Shown: positions 19,787 to 30,354, counted from the first letter of the stretch. The stretch is DNA of 64,000 bases from Ga0077555 sp963746315 (GCA_963746315.1 CAVVAR010000012.1:1116001-1180000), one strand, 5' to 3'. Numbers and translations are program-made. The notes: generated from the letters alone by a model not told the origin.

Positions 19787-21657
19787 TCACTCTCCGCTCT
19801 TGCCGAGCGGGGAGGCGTGAGCGCCGTGGCCGCCTCCGGGAGGAGCGCCCCTCGACGCCGGCTCCGACGAGCCGCCGCCTCCGGCGGGCGCATCGGTTTC
19901 GGCGGCGTGGCCGGCCACGGCACTTGCGACGCCGAGTCCGTTTCCGAAGGGATTGGCGGGACGCCCGCCCAGTTGCACCCATTTGCGGCCGCTGCCGTCT
20001 TCACGGAAGAGGACGACCTTCTTCCCCGCGTAGTGCTGCGGCGCGCCCTCGATCATCCATGGCTCGATCGCGACGACGAGACCGGCGAGCGCGTTTCTCA
20101 TCTCGCTGTCCGAGCGCGCGGCTTGCGCCTCGTTCGATGGCGTGGGCTGCGTCCTGGAGTACGAACCCGAGTTTCGTCCGTCCGAACTTGGGCCAGAGCG
20201 AGGTCCTTGATGTCGCGCGCGGGCTGGAGGAACTTCGGCTCGACCTCGTAGCCGTCGACCAGCGCCTCGTGCAGGTAGATCGCCGCGTCCACCATGTGAT
20301 CGATCATGGCAAGCTCGGCCTTGCTCGGCGCCAGCAGCGGCAGGGGTGTCTGCAGGCGCTCGAGCTTGCGGAACGATTCCTTGAGCGCGCTTTCCGAAGT
20401 CGATCAGGAACTGACCGGAAACGACCACCTGCTCGCCGGCCGCGATGCCCTCGAGAACCTCGGTCCAGTCCCCCGATGCGATGCCGGTCTTGACGAGCCG
20501 CGGCTCGAACCGGCCGTCACCGAGCGCGCACCACGATGTAGGCGCCTCGCTCGCTCAACAGGACGGATTCGCTCCTGACCGCGAGCCGCGGCTGGGCATC
20601 CGACCTGGAACGCGACGTCGGCAAAGGAGCCGGGCCGGATGAGACCATCCGGATTGTCGACAACGAGGCGCGCCCTGCCGGTGCGCGTCTTGGTATCGAT
20701 GGTCGGGTAGACGTAGTCGACTCGTGTTTCGAGCGTACGGCCCGGCAGGCTGGGCAGAGTGACGACCGCCCGCGTCCTCTGCCCGACCAGCGCCAGATCC
20801 CTCTCGGCGAGGCTGACGACCATCCAGACCGTGCTGTAGTCCTGTATGCGCAGCACGGTTGCGCCGCGCTTCAGATACTCGCCGTTGACGACCGGTAGCT
20901 CCGCGATCACGCCGTCTCGGTCGGCATAGAACGGCACCTTTTGCAGCTCACGCCCGGCCGCCGCGAGCTGGCTCATGGCTTCGTCCTGCACGCCGAAAGC
21001 CCGCAGGCGCGTCTCCGTATCCGAGAGGCGCCGGCTGTCGCGCTCGCGCATGGCTGCCAGATAGTCTCGCTGCGAGACGACCAGCTCCGGAGCGAAAAGC
21101 TCGAAAAGCTTCGTCCCCTTTTTGACGACGTCGCCGACGGCGGTCACCTTGAGATCCTCGATCCAGCCCTCGACCCTGGCCGTGACCACCGATCGGGTCC
21201 GCTCGTTCTCCATGGCGAGCGCGGTCGCGCGCACCGAGCGCCCGAAGCTCGCCCGCTCGGCTGGCGCGATCCTTACGCCCATGTTCTGGATCACTTCCGG
21301 GTCAATGGTGACGATCTGCCGGCTCTCCGAGGTCGTCGCGTTGGCGGCGGGGCCAGCCTCCACCTTCACCAGGTCCATGCCGCAGATCGGGCACGTGCCG
21401 GCGTGATCGGAGATGTAATGGGGATGCATCGGGCAGGTATAGTTGACCTTGCCTTTTTCGGCCGGCACCTCGGCCCGGGCCGCGCGATGCCACGTCTTGG
21501 CGGCCCGGTGCGTGTCGTCGGCCGCCGGCCGGGCAGCCTCGCGCGATCGCAGAGCGAACGGATCGGGGAGCGCGATGGCGAGCGGCAAGGCGATGGCGAC
21601 CACGCGTACACCACGGGCGACGGCCGAGCGCCGCGGCGATTTCGTCAGGATGATCAT
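19787..21657 (-). pseudogene. cusB: CusB-type efflux adaptor, frameshifted 3' half
   Basis: Periplasmic membrane-fusion protein linking the RND pump to an outer-membrane channel. After a hydrophobic N-terminal anchor (VVAIALPLAIALP) comes the heavy-metal-binding module YTCPMHPHYISDHAGTCPIC, then the adaptor domains: IAPAERASFGRSVRATA, ARVEGWIEDLKVTAVGDVVKKGTKLFELFAPEL, a coiled-coil hairpin and the barrel region TVWMVVSLAERDLALVGQ. The region up to about 20600 reads in one frame; at least four extra bases (near 20600, 20530, 20395, 20196 and 20140) disrupt the rest, which includes an unusual C-terminal extension with AIYLHEALVDGYEVEP and a Gly-rich tail. It ends 3 nt before cusA. Confidence 0.8.
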
Positions 21658-21775
21658 GAAGAGCTTCCGTTCGATCGCAAGTCCCGCGTCGGATCGTCTT
21701 GGGGACGGCCGACGCACGGCAACGCAGCCACCACGGCCCACTCAGGGGCAGGCGGGGCTCAGGGGATCGAAGGCT

Positions 21776-22348
21776 CTAAATCGTGAGGCGGGCCACCCGC
21801 GCGAGTCGCGCCTGATGGAGGGTCTGGCGGACTGCCTCCGCGTCGCGCCATCGTCGCCGGTCCTCGTCGCCGTCGGTCGGCGAGGGCGCCGTCGGGAGAG
21901 CGATCATGGCAATGTCGGGACGGTGCGGAACATGGACCGTGAGCTTCTGCTCCTGCAGCCGCCCGCCCGCTGCCAGGAACGACGGCGCTGCCGCACAGCA
22001 GCCGCTGCTGCAGACCCCGGCGTGCGCGCAGCTGAGTGTGCCGCAGCAACCGTGATCACCACCCGGTCCGACGTCGGCGACTGCCCACGAGGCGGTCACC
22101 GTTCGAAGCAGCTGGGCGGTCGAAATGTGCGGGTGCGCCTGGGCGCTCTCGCGCAAGGCCGGCCCTTCGGGCGTGGCGAGGTGCGGTGCCTTCACGCCCT
22201 CCGCCGTGCGTCCGGCTGGAGCGTCATCCACCCGGTCGTCCGAAACCTCAGGCGGCGCGGCGACATGATGCGGGCAGGCGGACACCTCGCCGACCAGGAA
22301 CAGGGTCGCGATGGCGACGAGACAGACCTGCAGCAGGCGTTGCAGCAT
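21776..22348 (-). CDS. Secreted His/Cys-rich protein at head of cus operon
   Basis: 190 residues with a signal peptide (MLQRLLQVCLVAIATLFLVGEVSA, cleavage before CPHH). The mature chain contains CPHH, an APHLAT/HPHIS segment and a dense cysteine cluster (GCCGTLSCAHAGVCSSGCC), a composition typical of metal-binding proteins. It is the first gene of the minus-strand set leading to cusB, 118 nt downstream. A copper-sequestering role is inference from composition and position; I recognise no family. An AAGGCG ribosome-binding site precedes the ATG. Confidence 0.65.
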   Translation of the reverse strand: MLQRLLQVCLVAIATLFLVGEVSACPHHVAAPPEVSDDRVDDAPAGRTAEGVKAPHLATPEGPALRESAQAHPHISTAQLLRTVTASWAVADVGPGGDHGCCGTLSCAHAGVCSSGCCAAAPSFLAAGGRLQEQKLTVHVPHRPDIAMIALPTAPSPTDGDEDRRRWRDAEAVRQTLHQARLARVARLTI

Positions 22349-22503
22349 ATCGCCTTATTGCCGGAAACCTGTCGTGTTGTCGAGCACTGCCGTCAAGCCA
22401 GAACGAGATCGTGATGTAGTGTCCTTTCAATCTGGCCCAATTTGGGACTGGGCTCGAACTGCTTCGCAAAACTGTCCGTTTTCAGGACGGTATGGGAATG
22501 TTG

Positions 22504-22521
22504 GTTTACCCCGGACAGGTT
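22504..22521. repeat. 18-bp direct repeat, copy flanking cus region upstream
   Basis: Identical to 16027-16044. Here it continues into a CCCCGG/CCGGGG hairpin and lies 25 nt before the stop of the DnaJ-like gene. Confidence 0.7.
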
Positions 22522-22546
22522 CCGGGGCGGGGCTGACGAGGCACCC

Positions 22547-23254
22547 CTACCCCAGCCCATCCAGCGCCACGTCCTTCGCCTCATTGATTTTCGCCGCGAG
22601 GTACGTTGAGCCACCGCGATCGGGGTGCATCTTCAGCATCAGCTCTCTATGGGCGCGACGGATCTCCTCGGCGGTGGCGCCGGGCTTGAGGCCCAGGATC
22701 TCCAGCGCCTCGTCGTGCGTCATGCGGCCGTCCGCGCCTTTCGGTGCGTCGGCCTCGGCGCGCGCCATGTCATCGCGCCAGGTGGGATGGATGCGGTCGA
22801 GGTAGGCCTCCACCAGCTGGGCCGACTGGGGATCGACGAAGCGGCAGTCCTGCCAGAGGTGGGCAAGCTCCACCGGTTTCAGACTTTCGAGGCTGCGGCC
22901 CTTGAAGAAGCCCTTGAGGACACGGCCCCGCACGGAGCCCGAGGCGTGGTCGAGCTGCATCTCGAGGTGATCGGTGCGTACGGTGGAGGACCGCCCTTCG
23001 GCGCCGTCAGGTGCGCCCGGGTCGCCGAACGTACGCATGCCGTGGCTCGACAGCAGCCAGAACCCGAGCATCCCGAGGCCGAGCGCCAGATGCAGCGCAC
23101 CCCGAAACAGCAGGACGCCCGCGCCCGCGAGCGCCAGTCCGCCCAGGCCGTAGCGCGTGCGCCGCGCCAGCACAGTCGTGTTCGTGCGAGCGAAAGCGTG
23201 GAGCGCGAGCAGCCCGAGAGCGAGAGCCGTCAACCCGAGGAGAAAGGACTGCAT
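22547..23254 (-). CDS. Membrane-anchored DnaJ-domain protein
   Basis: 235 residues. Two hydrophobic segments at the N-terminus (about 4-22 and 34-68) anchor it. The C-terminal 65 residues are a J domain: DEALEILGLKPGATAEEIRRAHRELMLKMHPDRGG, with the HPD tripeptide that stimulates Hsp70 ATPase, ending just after helix III. Alphaproteobacteria commonly have this membrane DnaJ layout. It starts 2 nt after the VWA gene stop, so the two form an operon and perhaps cooperate. Confidence 0.88.
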   Translation of the reverse strand: MQSFLLGLTALALGLLALHAFARTNTTVLARRTRYGLGGLALAGAGVLLFRGALHLALGLGMLGFWLLSSHGMRTFGDPGAPDGAEGRSSTVRTDHLEMQLDHASGSVRGRVLKGFFKGRSLESLKPVELAHLWQDCRFVDPQSAQLVEAYLDRIHPTWRDDMARAEADAPKGADGRMTHDEALEILGLKPGATAEEIRRAHRELMLKMHPDRGGSTYLAAKINEAKDVALDGLG

Positions 23255-23256
23255 GG

Positions 23257-24069
23257 CTACTTTCGTGTCATGTCCGCCAGAAGCTGCCGCGCTGCTCGTC
23301 CGCCATCCTTGTCCGCAAGGCGCTGCAGAGCCTGCCGGCCACCTGCCGCATAGACCGCGACGGCCTTGAGTAGCTCACGCAGCTGATCGGCCGAGCCGTG
23401 GTCGAATCGACAATAGGCGCCGCGCGTCAGGTTGGCGATCTCGCGGAAGGCGCGCGCCGCGTTGGCATCGTTGCCTTCCTGAAACAGGAACACGGGAATG
23501 CCGATCAGAGCCAGCTCGCCGGCGCGGCCGCACAGGTCGTCGATCTCCTCCTCCATGCAGTCGCCGACGTAGACCAGCGCGCTGACGCGGGTCCGCTCGC
23601 TCTCGTTGCGAACGTGGGAGAGGACCTTTCGGATCTGGGTGAAGCCGCCGCGACATTGAACCGTGGTCATCAGACGGGCCAGCGCCGCCGGATCAGCGAC
23701 CCATTTCGAGGCGCGGCACTCGCCCGCGCCCCGGAAAAAAACGAGCTGCACGTCGAGGCCGCCGATCTCGCGAACGACGCCGAACATATCGGCTTGCAGG
23801 GCGAGCGCCATGTCCCACGTGGGCTGGCGGCTCATGGTGGCGTCCATCGCGAACACCAGGCGCCCGCGTCCGGCTGTGGTCGCTGGCGCGATCTCCTTCA
23901 TTCGCTTGAGGAAATCCGCAACGTCGGTGGATGTCGATTGGGATGGCGCCGGAGGCTTCTCGCCGCGTTCCGCCAAGGGCGAGCCGTCCGGTGCGTGGCT
24001 CTCGGCCGGATGGCCGCCGGGCGCCTCACGTAGCCCGGACGAGGGATCGTTTCTGGTTTTGCTCGACAT
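23257..24069 (-). CDS. VWA domain protein
   Basis: 270 residues. The first 55 are hydrophilic and disordered. The rest is a von Willebrand A fold: strand LVFAMDATMSRQPTWD, a MIDAS-like D-x-T/S-x-S element in which the middle positions are altered (DATMS), then LDVQLVFFRGAGEC, ALVYVGDCMEEEIDDL and GIPVFLFQEGND. The start at 24069 gives MSSKTRND. It lies directly upstream of the DnaJ-domain gene (2 nt apart). Function is unknown; VWA proteins often work with ATPases in complex assembly. Confidence 0.82.
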   Translation of the reverse strand: MSSKTRNDPSSGLREAPGGHPAESHAPDGSPLAERGEKPPAPSQSTSTDVADFLKRMKEIAPATTAGRGRLVFAMDATMSRQPTWDMALALQADMFGVVREIGGLDVQLVFFRGAGECRASKWVADPAALARLMTTVQCRGGFTQIRKVLSHVRNESERTRVSALVYVGDCMEEEIDDLCGRAGELALIGIPVFLFQEGNDANAARAFREIANLTRGAYCRFDHGSADQLRELLKAVAVYAAGGRQALQRLADKDGGRAARQLLADMTRK

Positions 24070-24186
24070 GCGGGTCTGCCCTCTCGCATTACCCCCGCGA
24101 CAGCGTCTCGGCCGCATTGCTAACATGGGCGCGACCGGGCGCAACCGCAACATGCTCCTGCAACGCGTGCACGCGAGGATTCGTTC

Positions 24187-25062
24187 ATGACCAAGGCCTT
24201 CCCGAACCCGTCTCCCCTCGTCACTGCCGCTGCCCTCGCAGCCGAGCTCGGCGCGCCGGATTTGCGGATCTTCGATTGCACGACGTTTCTCACGCCGACC
24301 GCCGACAATGGCGGCCTGATCGTCGGTAGCGGCCGGGACGGCTACGAGGTGGGGCACATACCCGGCGCCGCGTTTCTCGATCTCGCCAACGAGCTTTCCG
24401 ATACGTCGAGCCCCTATCGTTTCGCGGTTCTGGATCCGGAGGCGTTCGCTGCGGCCGCCGGCAAGCTCGGCATCGGCGAGGGTACGCGGGTCGTCCTCTA
24501 CGATCGCACGTATGGGGCTTGGGGCGCCCGCGTCTGGTGGATGCTCAAGGGCTACGGCTTCGACAGCGCCCGGGTGCTCGACGGCGGCTACACCAACTGG
24601 GTCAAGCAGGGCTTGCCGGTCGAGGAAACGGATCGGGTCCATCCACCGGCACAGTTCGTGGCGCGTCCGAGGTCTGGCCATTTCGTCGACAAGGACGAGG
24701 TCAAGGCCGCGCTCGGCTCCGACGTCGGCATCGTCAATGCGCTGCTGCCCGAGCAGCACAGCGGAACGGGCGGCGTCCATTATGGGCGTCCGGGCCGAAT
24801 TCCCGGTAGCTGCAACATTTCCTCGCGCGGGATCGTCGATCCGGAGACGCAGGTCCTGCTGCCCCCGGAAGAGCTGCAGCGTCGTTTCCAAGAGGCAGGC
24901 CTTCTCGACGGGCGCCGCGTGATCGCTTACTGCGGCGGCGGCATCGCGGCCTCGCTCACAGCGCTGGCGCTCACGGCGCTCGGTGCAAACGATGTCGGCG
25001 TCTACATGAACTCGATGCAGGAGTGGACCAAGGACCCGAGCCTGCCGCTCGAGGTGGGTTGA
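24187..25062 (+). CDS. sseA: Sulfurtransferase (3-mercaptopyruvate/thiosulfate type)
   Basis: 291 residues with two rhodanese domains. The N-terminal inactive domain has DLRIFDCTTFL and GHIPGAAFLDLANELSD; the C-terminal domain has the catalytic loop with Cys249 in YCGGGIAAS. It transfers sulfane sulfur from 3-mercaptopyruvate or thiosulfate to cyanide, thiols or acceptor proteins. The loop here, CGGGIAA, fits neither the classic mercaptopyruvate (CGSGVTA) nor thiosulfate loop exactly, so substrate preference is uncertain. The L,D-transpeptidase gene starts 26 nt downstream. Confidence 0.85.
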   Translation: MTKAFPNPSPLVTAAALAAELGAPDLRIFDCTTFLTPTADNGGLIVGSGRDGYEVGHIPGAAFLDLANELSDTSSPYRFAVLDPEAFAAAAGKLGIGEGTRVVLYDRTYGAWGARVWWMLKGYGFDSARVLDGGYTNWVKQGLPVEETDRVHPPAQFVARPRSGHFVDKDEVKAALGSDVGIVNALLPEQHSGTGGVHYGRPGRIPGSCNISSRGIVDPETQVLLPPEELQRRFQEAGLLDGRRVIAYCGGGIAASLTALALTALGANDVGVYMNSMQEWTKDPSLPLEVG

Positions 25063-25088
25063 GGTTTGCGGATAGGGGACGCGAGCAG

Positions 25089-25832
25089 ATGCGGCGCACA
25101 TCGCGATGGCTCGTGCTGGCCGTGCTCGTGCTGGCGGCTGCCGGTGGCGCGGCATGGCACTGGCGCCAGCACATCCTCGACCTCGGCCGGACTGCCGTTC
25201 ACAAGCCCCCGCTCGCACGCGCGACCCTGGCCGAGCGGTTGCGCCAGCTCACGCCAGAGGCCACGGTGCGGCTGCGCCCCGCGTTCGACGCGGCCGGTGT
25301 GCCGTTTCCGCCAGCGGCGGTGCGGCTGGTCGCGTTCAAGGACCAGCGCCTCCTCGTTCTTTATGCGCGTGGTCCCTCGGGCCCGTGGCGGCTCGTTCGG
25401 AGAAACGCCGTCCTGGCCGCGAGTGGCGTCGCGGGGCCGAAGCTCGCCGAGGGTGACCGCCAGGTTCCGGAGGGCCGCTATCGCGTCACCTTCCTCAACC
25501 CCAACAGCCAGTTCCACGTCTCTCTCCGCCTCGATTATCCCAATGCCGAGGACCGGGCGCAGGCCGCGCGTGACGGTCGCAGCAATCTCGGCGGCGACAT
25601 CATGATCCACGGCAGCAACGTGTCGATCGGCTGCCTCGCGATGGGCGACGAGGTCGCCGAGGACCTGTTCGTGCTGGCCGCGCTGACCGGCATTGCCAAC
25701 GTGGAGGCGATCATCGCCCCGACCGATCTCCGCGTCGCACCCCCGCCGCCTCGCACGACTGCGGCGCGGCCCTGGGTTGGCGCGCTCTACGATCGCGTTC
25801 GCAAGGCGCTCGAGGAGCTGCCGCCCGCGTGA
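25089..25832 (+). CDS. L,D-transpeptidase (YkuD fold)
   Basis: 247 residues with an N-terminal signal anchor (WLVLAVLVLAAAGGAAW). The catalytic region carries the YkuD signature, MIHGSNVSIGCLAMGDE, with the conserved His and the nucleophilic Cys, preceded by GRYRVTFLNPNSQFHVSL, typical of the YafK-like branch. Such enzymes form 3-3 cross-links or attach proteins to peptidoglycan in the periplasm. The start at 25089 (MRRTSR) places the anchor correctly; the frame remains open further upstream. Confidence 0.88.
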   Translation: MRRTSRWLVLAVLVLAAAGGAAWHWRQHILDLGRTAVHKPPLARATLAERLRQLTPEATVRLRPAFDAAGVPFPPAAVRLVAFKDQRLLVLYARGPSGPWRLVRRNAVLAASGVAGPKLAEGDRQVPEGRYRVTFLNPNSQFHVSLRLDYPNAEDRAQAARDGRSNLGGDIMIHGSNVSIGCLAMGDEVAEDLFVLAALTGIANVEAIIAPTDLRVAPPPPRTTAARPWVGALYDRVRKALEELPPA

Positions 25833-25970
25833 GCTGCGTCGCGCGCAGCGTTTGCGCCAGTTTCTCCGAGATTTTGGCTCGAATAGGTGTGTCCAGGTTC
25901 GAGGGTCCTCAAGCCCTTCATCGTAGGTTGTCGGCCGGGGAGGGAAACCGTCAACGCAGGACTCATCGAA

Positions 25971-26264
25971 ATGCCGCAACTCGCGCCTTCAGCCGACCGC
26001 CGCCGGACCTTGCGAAAGGAGGTGCGGCTCGAGGCCCGCATCCGGCTCGAGCACGGCGTCTACGTGCCGTGTATCGTGCGCAATATCTCTCCCATGGGCG
26101 CGAGCCTCGCGTTGACCTACGAGGCCTTCGTGCCGCTGCAGTTCCGCCTGCAGATCGCGGCCGACCTCTTCGAGGCCGAATGCACGTTGCGGCACCGCCA
26201 CGGTACGATGCTCGGGATCGAGTTCCTCTCGAGCCGGGCCGAGGCGATGGCCCGCTACGGCTGA
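25971..26264 (+). CDS. PilZ domain protein
   Basis: 97 residues forming a single PilZ domain. The N-terminal RRRTLRKEVR resembles the RxxxR arm, and IVRNISPMGASL is the (D/N)xSxxG motif; both parts bind cyclic di-GMP in characterised members. The C-terminal strands end in GIEFLSSRAEAMARYG. A role in cyclic di-GMP responses is likely; the target is unknown. The ATG at 25971 is the first methionine in front of the domain. Confidence 0.85.
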   Translation: MPQLAPSADRRRTLRKEVRLEARIRLEHGVYVPCIVRNISPMGASLALTYEAFVPLQFRLQIAADLFEAECTLRHRHGTMLGIEFLSSRAEAMARYG

Positions 26265-26377
26265 GTACGCCCGGGCCGTTCACCCCGCGTCCCGACGTCC
26301 CTTTTCATTTGGCCGTCGCCCGTGTCACGTTCCCGTCACTGGCTACGGCTTCGGGAAACGAACGGGTAACGGCGGGC

Positions 26378-28469
26378 ATGCTCAGGATCGGCGTCGACAT
26401 CGGCGGCACTTTCACGGATTTCGCGCTTTCGGAGGGCGGCACCGAGCGCCTCGCGATTCACAAGCGGCTGACGACGCCGGACGATCCCTCGCGTGCCGTG
26501 ATCGAGGGTGTGGTCGCGCACTGCGAGGAAAGCGGCGTCGCCCTCGCCGATGTGGCCGACATCGTGCACGGCACGACACTCGTCACCAATGCCGTCATCG
26601 AGCGCAAGGGGGCGGCCACGGGAATGCTCGGCACGGCCGGCTTCACCGACATCATGGATATGGGTTTCGAGCGCCGCTACGACCTGTTCGACCTCCGCAT
26701 CACCTATCCGCCGCCGCTGGTGCCGCGCAGCCTGCGCGTCGAGGTCGCCGAGCGCGTGCGCTTCGACGGCTCGGTCGAGACCCCCCTCGACGAGGCGGGC
26801 GTCAAGGCGGCCGCGCGCCGCCTGCGCGACCTCGGTGTCGAGGCCGTTGCGGTGTGCTTTCTGCAACTCCTACGCCAACCCGGAGCACGAGCGGCGCGCC
26901 GCCGAGATCCTGTCTGCCGAGGCGCCGGATCTTTTCGTGTCGTGCTCGGCGGACGTCTTCCAGAGCATGCGCGAGTTCGAGCGCTGGACGACGACCACGG
27001 TCAACGCCTTCACCGGCCCGATGTTCGACACCTATGTGGCACGCCTCGAGTCCGGTCTCGCCGAGCGTGGTTTTCGCGGCCATCTTTACATCATGGCTCG
27101 TCGCGGCGGCATGCTGACCACGACGACGGCACGGCGCTTTCCGGTGCGCGCTCTGGAATCCGGCCCCGCTGCTGGGGCCCTCATGAGCGCCGCCCATGGC
27201 CGCGCGCTGCAACTGCCGAACCTGCTGTCGTTCGACATGGGCGGGACCACGGCCAAGGGCGCGCTGGTCCGTGGCGGCGAGCCGATCAAGAAGTACGAGA
27301 TGGAGGTGGCGCGCGCCTACGAGTTCCGGCGCGGCAGCGGCATGCCGGTTCGCATCCCGGTCATCGACATGATCGAGATCGGCGCGGGCGGCGGCTCCAT
27401 CGCCGACGTCGACGAGCGCGGTCTCCTCAAGGTCGGGCCGCGTAGCGCCGGCGCGCAGCCCGGTCCCGCCTGCTACGGCCAAGGCGGCACGCGGCCGACG
27501 CTGACCGATGCCAACCTGATGCTCGGCTACCTCGATCCGGCGTTCTTCCTCGGCGGCAAGATGAGCCTCGACATGGCCGCCGCCGAGCGCGCCATCGCCG
27601 ATGGCGTCGCCACGCGGCTCGGCGTCGAGACCCTGCGCGCCGCGTTCGGCATCCACGACATCATCAGCGAGGACGTCGCCCGCGCCTTTCGTATCCACGC
27701 CACCGAGCGCGCCTTCGACTATCGCGCTTCCAGCATGGTCGCGTTCGGCGGCTCGGGGCCGCTGCATGCGCTCCGTATGGCGCGCAAGCTCAAGATCCCG
27801 CGCGTCGTCTTTCCCGTCGCGGCGGGCGTCATGTCGGCGCTGGGCCTCCTGGAATCGCCGCTGGCCTTCGAGGTTGGCCGCTCGCGCCGCATCCACGTCG
27901 CCGATCTCGACGCAGCCGCGTTCGCCGAGCAGTTCGCGGCGCTCGAGGCCGATGCGAGCCGCGTGCTGCTCGATGCCGGGGTGGCGCAGACGGACATCCG
28001 CATCGTCCGGCGTCTGGACATGCGCTACCAGGGGCAGGGCCACGAGATCGAGGTCACGCTGCCCGAAGCGCCGCACGCTGGCGGCCTGTTCGGCGAGATC
28101 GAGGAGCTGTTCGGGGCCGCCTACCAGCGGATCTACACGTTGCGCCTCGACGAGCCGACCGAGATCGTCAACTGGAAGGTCGAGGCGGTCGGCCCGGCCA
28201 CCGGTCTTGGCGAGCGTTACGAGCTGACCGGCGTCGCGGCTCCGGCCACGGCACAGAAGGGCACGCGCCGCGCCTACGACGCCAGCGTCGGCGGCCTCAC
28301 CGACTGGCCGGTCTACGATCGCTATGCGCTCCGCCCCGGCATGACCATCGACGGCCCCGCTCTCATTGAGGAACGCGAGTCCACCGCCGTCGTCGGCACC
28401 GGTGACCGCGTCACCGTCGACGCCCGCCTGAACCTCGTCGCCGAGCTCGACCTGGCGAGGGGCGAATGA
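26378..28469 (+). pseudogene. hyuA: Hydantoinase A / 5-oxoprolinase-like subunit, one frameshift
   Basis: About 697 codons, the ATP-binding subunit of the hydantoinase/oxoprolinase/acetone-carboxylase family. It starts with IGVDIGGTFTDFAL (phosphate-binding loop) and contains VHGTTLVTNAVIERKG, GGMLTTTTARRFPVRALESGPAAG, SFDMGGTTAKGALV, IEIGAGGGSIADVD, GPACYGQGG and VAFGGSGPLHA. An extra C near 26864 (CTGCAAC for CTGAAC, in FLNSYANPEHE) shifts the frame; otherwise the protein is complete. These enzymes open cyclic amides or amide-like substrates with ATP. The partner gene follows 67 nt downstream. Substrate unknown. Confidence 0.85.
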
Positions 28470-28536
28470 TGCCGGGTTCAAAAGCGCATTCGTCTCCCTC
28501 GCCCCAGCTCGCCACATTATCCCGGGACGTGACCCC

Positions 28537-30185
28537 ATGAACGACATCGCAAGCAAATCCATCGACGCCGTCAGCCTCGGCATCATGTGGGACCGGCTCG
28601 TCGCGCTCACCGACGAGATCGTCTCGACCTTGGTGCGCTCGTCGTTCAGCACAATCGTCTACGAGAGCTACGACCTCACCTGCTGCGTGCTCGACGCCGA
28701 GACGAACACCATTGCGCAGGGCACCTTCGGCAGTTCCGGCCTTCATCGGCTCGGCGCCCGTCACCGCGCGGCACATGCTGAAGCGCTTTCCTCCGGAGAC
28801 GCTCAAGGACGGCGACATCATCGTCACCAACGACCCGTGGCTCGGCACGGGGCACCTCTTCGACATCACCGTGATGCGGCCCGTCTTCCGAAAAGGCCGC
28901 ATCGTCGCCTACTGCGTGTCGATCACGCATTTGCCCGACATCGGCGGCGCCGGCTTCGGCTCGTCGGCGACCGAGGTCTATGCCGAGGGTCTGCGCCTGC
29001 CGATCCTGAAGCTCTACGACGCCGGGCGTCTCAACGAGCTTGTCGTCGAGATCATCCGCACCAACGTCCGCGTCCCTGAGCAGACCATGGGCGACGTGAT
29101 GGCCAATGTCGCCTGCACCGAGGTCGGCGCACGCGAGATCAATGCCTTCATGGACGAGTACGGCCTCGACGACCTGACCAGCTTGTCGGCTGCGATCCGT
29201 GGCCAGTCCGAGGTACGCATGCGCGCCAAGCTCGCCGAGATGAAGGACGGGCGCTATCAGAACCGCATCAAGGTCGAGGGCTTCGCCGGCGACGTGGAGC
29301 TGGCCGTCGAGATCATCAAGGCGGGCGATACGGTCAGCGGCCGATTTCGCCGGCACCAGCGGCATGGTGCGGGCCGGCGTCAACGTGCCCTTCTGCTACA
29401 CGAACGCCATGGTGCTGCACGCCATCAAGTCGTTGACGCTGCCGTCCATCCCGAACAACCAGGGCTCGGCCGCGCCGATCGTCACCAAGGCCCCGCCGGG
29501 GTGCATTCTCAACGCCCTGCCGCCGTTCCCGACCGGCGGGCGTCACGCCATGGGCCACTTCATCACGCCGCTCATCTACGGGGCACTCGCGGACGCGACG
29601 CCGGGTGAGGTGCAGGCCGACAGCGGCATGATGAACCTCGTCACCTTCCAGGGCACACGACGCGACGGCCGGCCGTTCACCGCGCTCTATTTCGCCTCGG
29701 GCGGCTACGGTGCGCTGAAGGGCCTGGACGGCTGGTCGACGCTGCCGCATCCCTCGAACATGGCGGTGGTCCCGGTCGAGGTGTGGGAGACGCTGACCCA
29801 CACGACGGTCGTCGACAAGCGCCTGTTGCCGGACTCGGGCGGCCCTGGGAAATGGCGCGGCGGCCTCGGCCAGGAGGTGACCCTCCGCAACGATACCGGC
29901 AACATCCTGGTCTCGCTCGGCATGGGCAATCGCACCCAGCATCCTGCCAAAGGACTGTTCGGCGGTGGCGATGGCTCGCTGCGCCACCATGAGGTCGCGG
30001 GGCACCCCGTTCACGCCAAGGGCCGCATCGAGATCCAGCCCGGAGAGACGATGCGCATCGTCGAGGCGGGCGGTGCCGGCTACGGCGATCCAATGGCGCG
30101 CGATAAGGCCGCGGTCGCGGCCGACGTCGCCAACGGCTTCGTGTCGGAGGCCGCGGCGAAGCGCGATTACGGCTGGAGCGCCTGA
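28537..30185 (+). pseudogene. hyuB: Hydantoinase B-like subunit, two frameshifts
   Basis: About 549 codons, the partner subunit of the preceding gene. Family blocks: MWDRLVALTDEIVSTLVRSSFSTIVYESYDL, GDIIVTNDPWLGTGHLFDIT, GRIVAYCVSITHLPDIGG, EVYAEGLRLPILKLYDAGR, NNQGSAAPIVTKAPPGCILNALPPFP, RGGLGQEVTLRNDTGN, GETMRIVEAGGAGYGDP. Extra bases near 28732 (TFG/VPAFIG) and 29339 (TVS/ADFAGTSG) break the frame. A functional enzyme would need both subunits, so these shifts, if real, would inactivate the pair. Confidence 0.83.
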
Positions 30186-30354
30186 GCTGCCACTAGCCAG
30201 CCTGGGCTCCGCCCAGCGGTCGTCCGTGACGTCGCGGTGCGTCGCCGCCGTTGCCCGCGATGCCGGCGGACCGATGCCCGTATCTCGCTTGCGATGACGG
30301 GGGCATGACGCTATACACGGGCGCGTCCGGCCTCGCCCGGACAGATCCCGGCAA

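Noticed and set aside
22417..22500. A third TAGTG...hairpin element starting TAGTGTCCT
   Set aside because: The end resembles the composite elements, but no complementary right arm with CACTA follows; at best a remnant.
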